This document shows positions 61,172-64,000 of a stretch of 64,000 nucleotides of DNA, one piece after another. Made by a program: the position numbers and the translations under genes. Source of the DNA: Nitrosomonas sp. Its GTDB lineage: Bacteria; Pseudomonadota; Gammaproteobacteria; Burkholderiales; Nitrosomonadaceae. Positions within the stretch are counted from its first letter, which is position 1; every line of letters begins with the position of its first letter. The notes beneath the pieces are model-generated. The model was not told where the DNA came from. It was given only the letters and a program-made list of their open reading frames with translations, and searched no databases. The DNA lies in contig JADKHF010000041.1 in NCBI GenBank assembly GCA_016721865.1, positions 80,818-144,817 of the forward strand, in the 5' to 3' direction.

Positions 61172-62143
61172 TCAAGTCAATAGATGCCGAATAGCTTCCT
61201 GTTCAGCAATCAGTTCCTGATAGCTTTTCTGCATTTTTTCCCTGTCCTGGTTAGTTATTTCTAATCCCTCGACAATCTTATACTGGCCGTTCTTGCATGT
61301 GACTGGGTAACTGAAGATAACCCCACTGGGTATGTCGTAGCATCCATTGGAAGGTACTCCCATGGATACCCAATCACCTTCCGGTGTACCAAAAATCCAA
61401 TCCTGCATATGATTGATAATTGCATTGCGCTGGCCGCACTCGATTTGCCGCGACGTGCTTCAAATTGCCGTGCCACGTTTTTGCACCGTTGGGATAAAAA
61501 TGGTTTTCTATCCATGCAGAATCCGTTAACAAAGTGGTTACTTATTGTTTCCAGCAGTTATGACTCAAATCGGGAATTGTGTATTGGAGTGATTTCCCCA
61601 TACGATCATTCTTTTTATGTCTGACACAGGTACATGGAGTTTCGTTGCAACTTGAGACACTGCACGATTATGATCAGCCGCAACATGGTTGAGAAATTCC
61701 GGGATCAAGATCGGGTGCATTTTTTAAGGTAATGTAGGCATTCGTATTGGCAGGGGTTGCCGACGACCAGCACTTTGACATTGCGGCAGCGGCGTTAAGT
61801 GCTCTTCCTTGCGCTATGAAGCTAGGGCCATTGGCTGCAAGGGAGGTCTTTGCGTTCCATATTCTCACCCGTGGCCGGGCGCCTACAAGCAAGCAATGTC
61901 CACATTATTAAATGCAACTTCTGGATTATCTGTGGTGATAATTTCAGTTAATAGTGGAAAAGCACAGTCATATAACTCCATGACGATGGCCTCGAACAAC
62001 GGCTGTGCATCAGCAATATCGTGCAACTGCAGAATAACCGGTTGGTCTTTGCCAAACATGTCGCCAGCTGCAATGCGATATAGCAAGCTATAACAAATCT
62101 GTCCAGTTGCGCCGGTGACAGCAATACGAATAGGCGGTTTCAT
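61172..62143 (-). pseudogene. mdh: Malate dehydrogenase, heavily disrupted
   Basis: The ATG at 62143 gives MKPPIRIAVTGATGQICYSL then LYRIAAGDMFGKDQPVI, followed by LLTEIITTDNPEVAFNNVDI, then after frame changes MLVGARPR, AANGPSFIAQGRALNAAAA, NTNAYITLKNAPDLDPG, MDRKPFLSQRCKNVARQFEA and, to the stop, DWIFGTPEGDWVSMGVPSNG. At least five or six indels are needed. Conserved positions also look changed: MELYDCAF for MELNDCAF, and the RGPGMERKDLL region is scrambled. The NAD-dependent enzyme makes oxaloacetate for gltA. Substitutions as well as indels point to decay or very poor sequence. Confidence 0.8.
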
Positions 62144-62852
62144 TTTTTCCAATCCTCGAAGCCACCATAGCTTGAGAATTGGTGGTATATGTAAGAATGA
62201 GCGAATTATACTTGCAATCAGAGCCTCGCGGAAGAGCAAGTTTACTTAAGAAAAAAGAAATGCGATAGGGTGCTGATTGCATATCGAAATACAAAAAAAG
62301 CGCATAAGGAATGGAAAGGCATTTATACTGATAAAAAATTTTCCTTGTTTTGTATGTGATAGTGGGAGTTCTTGTTTGCTGACAAGGGCGCGTACATTGA
62401 ACTTGCATCATGATTTGTATTGCGTATGAAGTTGAACTGGCCTGTACTCTTTTATTATGCCTATTCCTCGATCTCATCGCGTTCAAATGGGGTGCTTCCG
62501 AAAAGTATCGCCCAAGATGATCCGGCACAAGCCGAACCAATATCGGCTCTGTTTACTCCCGAACCCTTACCATACCATTACCGCCCGTTATTACTACGCA
62601 AAAACACTTATTCAGTTTGAATCTATTGTATCCGCTGATTATGACTGGTCCGGTGTTTCTGCTTGTCTCATCCAAAAACTATGGCTGCGTTTGTTATGGC
62701 AAATCAGGGCATCGTTTAGCCGTTCCAGCTGATATGTGCGAATCTGCTACTTATGGTTGGCCACAAAACCCCAAGAAAACCTAAATATTTCCTTGACAGT
62801 TACACTGTAATTATATTATTAGGTTGCAGCGTAACTAAAGGGAGTAATATTC
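62144..62852. other. Region with no assignable gene
   Basis: About 700 bases holding short overlapping plus-strand frames (62420-62620, 62457-62732), none with a domain I recognise; one reads AQDDPAQAEPISALFTPEPL, another GCVCYGKSGHRLAVPADMCE. Given the error density of its neighbours this could be a broken gene. A promoter-like site with a palindrome lies at the right end. Confidence 0.35.
62793..62830 (+). promoter_or_regulatory. Promoter-like site overlapping a palindromic operator
   Basis: TTGACA is followed 17 bases later by TTATTA. The spacer contains GTTACACTGTAAT, close to the perfect palindrome AGTTACACTGTAACT found at 63114-63128, with a third version, GGTTATACTGTAACC, at about 63061-63075. 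An operator inside a promoter spacer suggests repression by a dimeric regulator, possibly the decayed gene that follows. Confidence 0.5.
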
Positions 62853-63083
62853 ATGGCACTTACCAACGCAGAAAACAAAGCTTTACCCGCATACGCCATT
62901 ATTGTTTAGGACCCTGAAATACCAATAGGAACATACAATTCTTCACAGACTACAAACCAATTTAGATTCACAGGCTTTTCGTAACTTTGAGCGCTTGGCA
63001 AGACAACCGGAATGAATAAACGGGAAATAATTGAAAAAGCGATAAATGAACTTGCAGAACGGTTATACTGTAACCATGATTAA
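62853..63083 (+). pseudogene. Small DNA-binding protein remnant (ribbon-helix-helix-like)
   Basis: An ATG at 62853 behind AAGGGAGTAA reads MALTNAENKALPAYAIIV and stops. Other frames downstream read DSQAFRNFERLARQ and MNKREIIEKAINELAERLYC to a stop at 63081-63083. These resemble short phage- or island-borne regulators with a basic N-terminus and a C-terminal RHH-like helix pair. Two or more indels break it. The assignment rests on pattern only. Confidence 0.4.
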
Positions 63084-63140
63084 TTTAAATTTGCTCTAGA
63101 GGCACTGATTAAAGTTACACTGTAACTTTCAAGATTAAGG

Positions 63141-63957
63141 GCGTTAACAATTAAGCCAGCCATATCATCGAACTAGCCAAATATAGCATGGCTTGATAGT
63201 TTCGTTTTAATCGTTCATACCGTGTTGCAATTACGCGAAATTGCTTAAGCTTCTGAAACAGGCGTTCGACCAGGTTACGTTCTTTATAAATTTCTCGATC
63301 ATATTCCCGTCGAATTATACGGTTTTGTCGAGGCGGAATAACCGCTACCGCACCTGACGCTTCAACGCTATTAATAAACTCGTCACTGTCATAGCCTTTG
63401 TCCGCCAAAATATAATCGGCGAATCTGCTCAATCAGTGCGTTTGCCTGGACGTACTCCGAGGCTTGTCCTTCTGTCAGTCGCAGCCCTAACAGGATTGCC
63501 CAGAGCATCAACTGCTGCATGTATTTTGGTACTCAGACCGCCTCTGATTTTCCAACCGCCTCTTCCTGTTGTTTTTTTGGGAGCACCATGCTGATGCAGT
63601 CAGAACAATCGAACTGTCGATCGATACAATGTTCAAAGTCGGCCTCTGATAAGGTCTTGAATATCGCTTCCCAACGGCCCCTTTTAGACCATCGATTATA
63701 ACGTGTGCCAACACGCGTAGCTCCCCGGAGCTTCTGGCAGATCGCTATGGTGCGCCTGTGCGGCAAACCACAGTACGGCTTCCAGGAACAAGCGGTTATT
63801 TCTCCTGTTACCCCCGCAATCACTGGGTTTTCCCGACAACAAGGGTTCTATTCGTTTCCACTGCTCATCAATCAGCATTCCTGATCACCATTAATTTACC
63901 TTCATATTCCAATCTATTGGTAAATTATTGCAGGCCTCCGTTAATTGTTAACGCCCC
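63141..63957 (-). mobile_element. IS5-family insertion sequence, frameshifted
   Basis: The terminal inverted repeats are GGGCGTTAACAATTAA (63141-63156, last base varying) and TTAATTGTTAACGCCC (63941-63956). The transposase reads from 63878 down: MLIDEQWKRIEPLLSGKPSD, FLEAVLWFAAQA, TRYNRWSKRGRWEAIFKTLS, IDRQFDCSDCI, then ILADKGYDSDEFINSV, VIPPRQNRIIRREYDREIYK and RNLVERLFQKLKQFRVIATR with the DDE residues. Several frame changes break it. Flanking TTAA/CTAA suggests a TNA-type target. About 817 bp, usual for the IS427 group. Confidence 0.88.
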
Positions 63958-64000
63958 TAAGGTCTGTTGACATTTCACATAGGTAGCCACAGATATCCAC

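Noticed and set aside
1..64000. tRNA, rRNA or CRISPR loci
   Set aside because: No cloverleaf-like segments, rRNA signatures or regularly spaced direct repeats were noticed on reading either strand; a tRNA search program could still find one missed by eye.

Overview
The window looks like chromosome of a betaproteobacterium close to Nitrosomonas. This is inferred from gene content and order (fur / bamE-dapB, sdhB-sdhE-gltA-odhA-odhB, lptM-lysA, tsaE-amiC, an mlaE-mlaF-mlaD-type cassette, squalene synthase, intermediate base composition); no ammonia-oxidation gene is present to prove it. No rRNA, tRNA or CRISPR array was seen.

Layout. 0-3.3 kb: a hopanoid locus (hpnG-like phosphorylase cut by an IS630 remnant, then squalene synthase) and lptM-lysA. 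3.4-6.9 kb: a four-gene lipid-trafficking ABC cassette (permease, ATPase, MCE protein, lipoprotein). 7-15 kb: housekeeping genes for cell wall recycling, queuosine, purines, thymidylate and DNA replication (amiC, tsaE, queG, purT, mutarotase, ampD, tmk, holB). 15-21 kb: accessory DNA with a dienelactone hydrolase, an IS3 element, a Sel1-repeat fragment, a second IS fragment, a secreted lipase, a MITE-like element and a broken phospholipase D. 21-25.7 kb: ubiE, a DUF971 gene, phoB-phoR and a glycosyltransferase. 25.7-27.3 kb: nested IS200 and IS4 remnants directly upstream of sdhB. 27.4-34 kb: TCA genes. 34-37.3 kb: a methyltransferase and small genes of unknown role, one HEPN-like. 37.5-47.5 kb: a Lon-like protease, a multicopper oxidase with a His-rich cupredoxin, and an RND efflux pair. 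47.6-55.8 kb: an aroK-aroB fusion, dgt, hemE, a two-component system, a SulP transporter and a universal stress protein. 56-62 kb: plsC, apaH, dapB, bamE, fur, mltB and mdh. 62-64 kb: a decayed small DNA-binding gene with palindromic sites and an IS5 element.

The most striking property is how many conserved genes are broken by single-base events: amiC, queG, ubiE (twice), aroB, dgt, dapB, fur (three times), mltB (six or so), mdh (many), odhA, plsC and apaH by indels, most of them in runs of 3-6 identical bases; odhB and a GlcG-like gene by in-frame amber codons. Because several of these genes are normally indispensable, much of this is probably sequencing or assembly error, worst after 56 kb. 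The phospholipase D, the Sel1 fragment and the IS remnants carry larger deletions and look like genuine decay. For odhA, odhB and mdh both explanations remain open.

The best candidates for something undescribed are the membrane-anchored multicopper oxidase/His-rich cupredoxin pair, the HEPN-like gene with a perfect palindrome beside its start, the aroK-aroB fusion, and the repeated AGTTACACTGTAACT palindrome around the decayed regulator near 62.8-63.1 kb.
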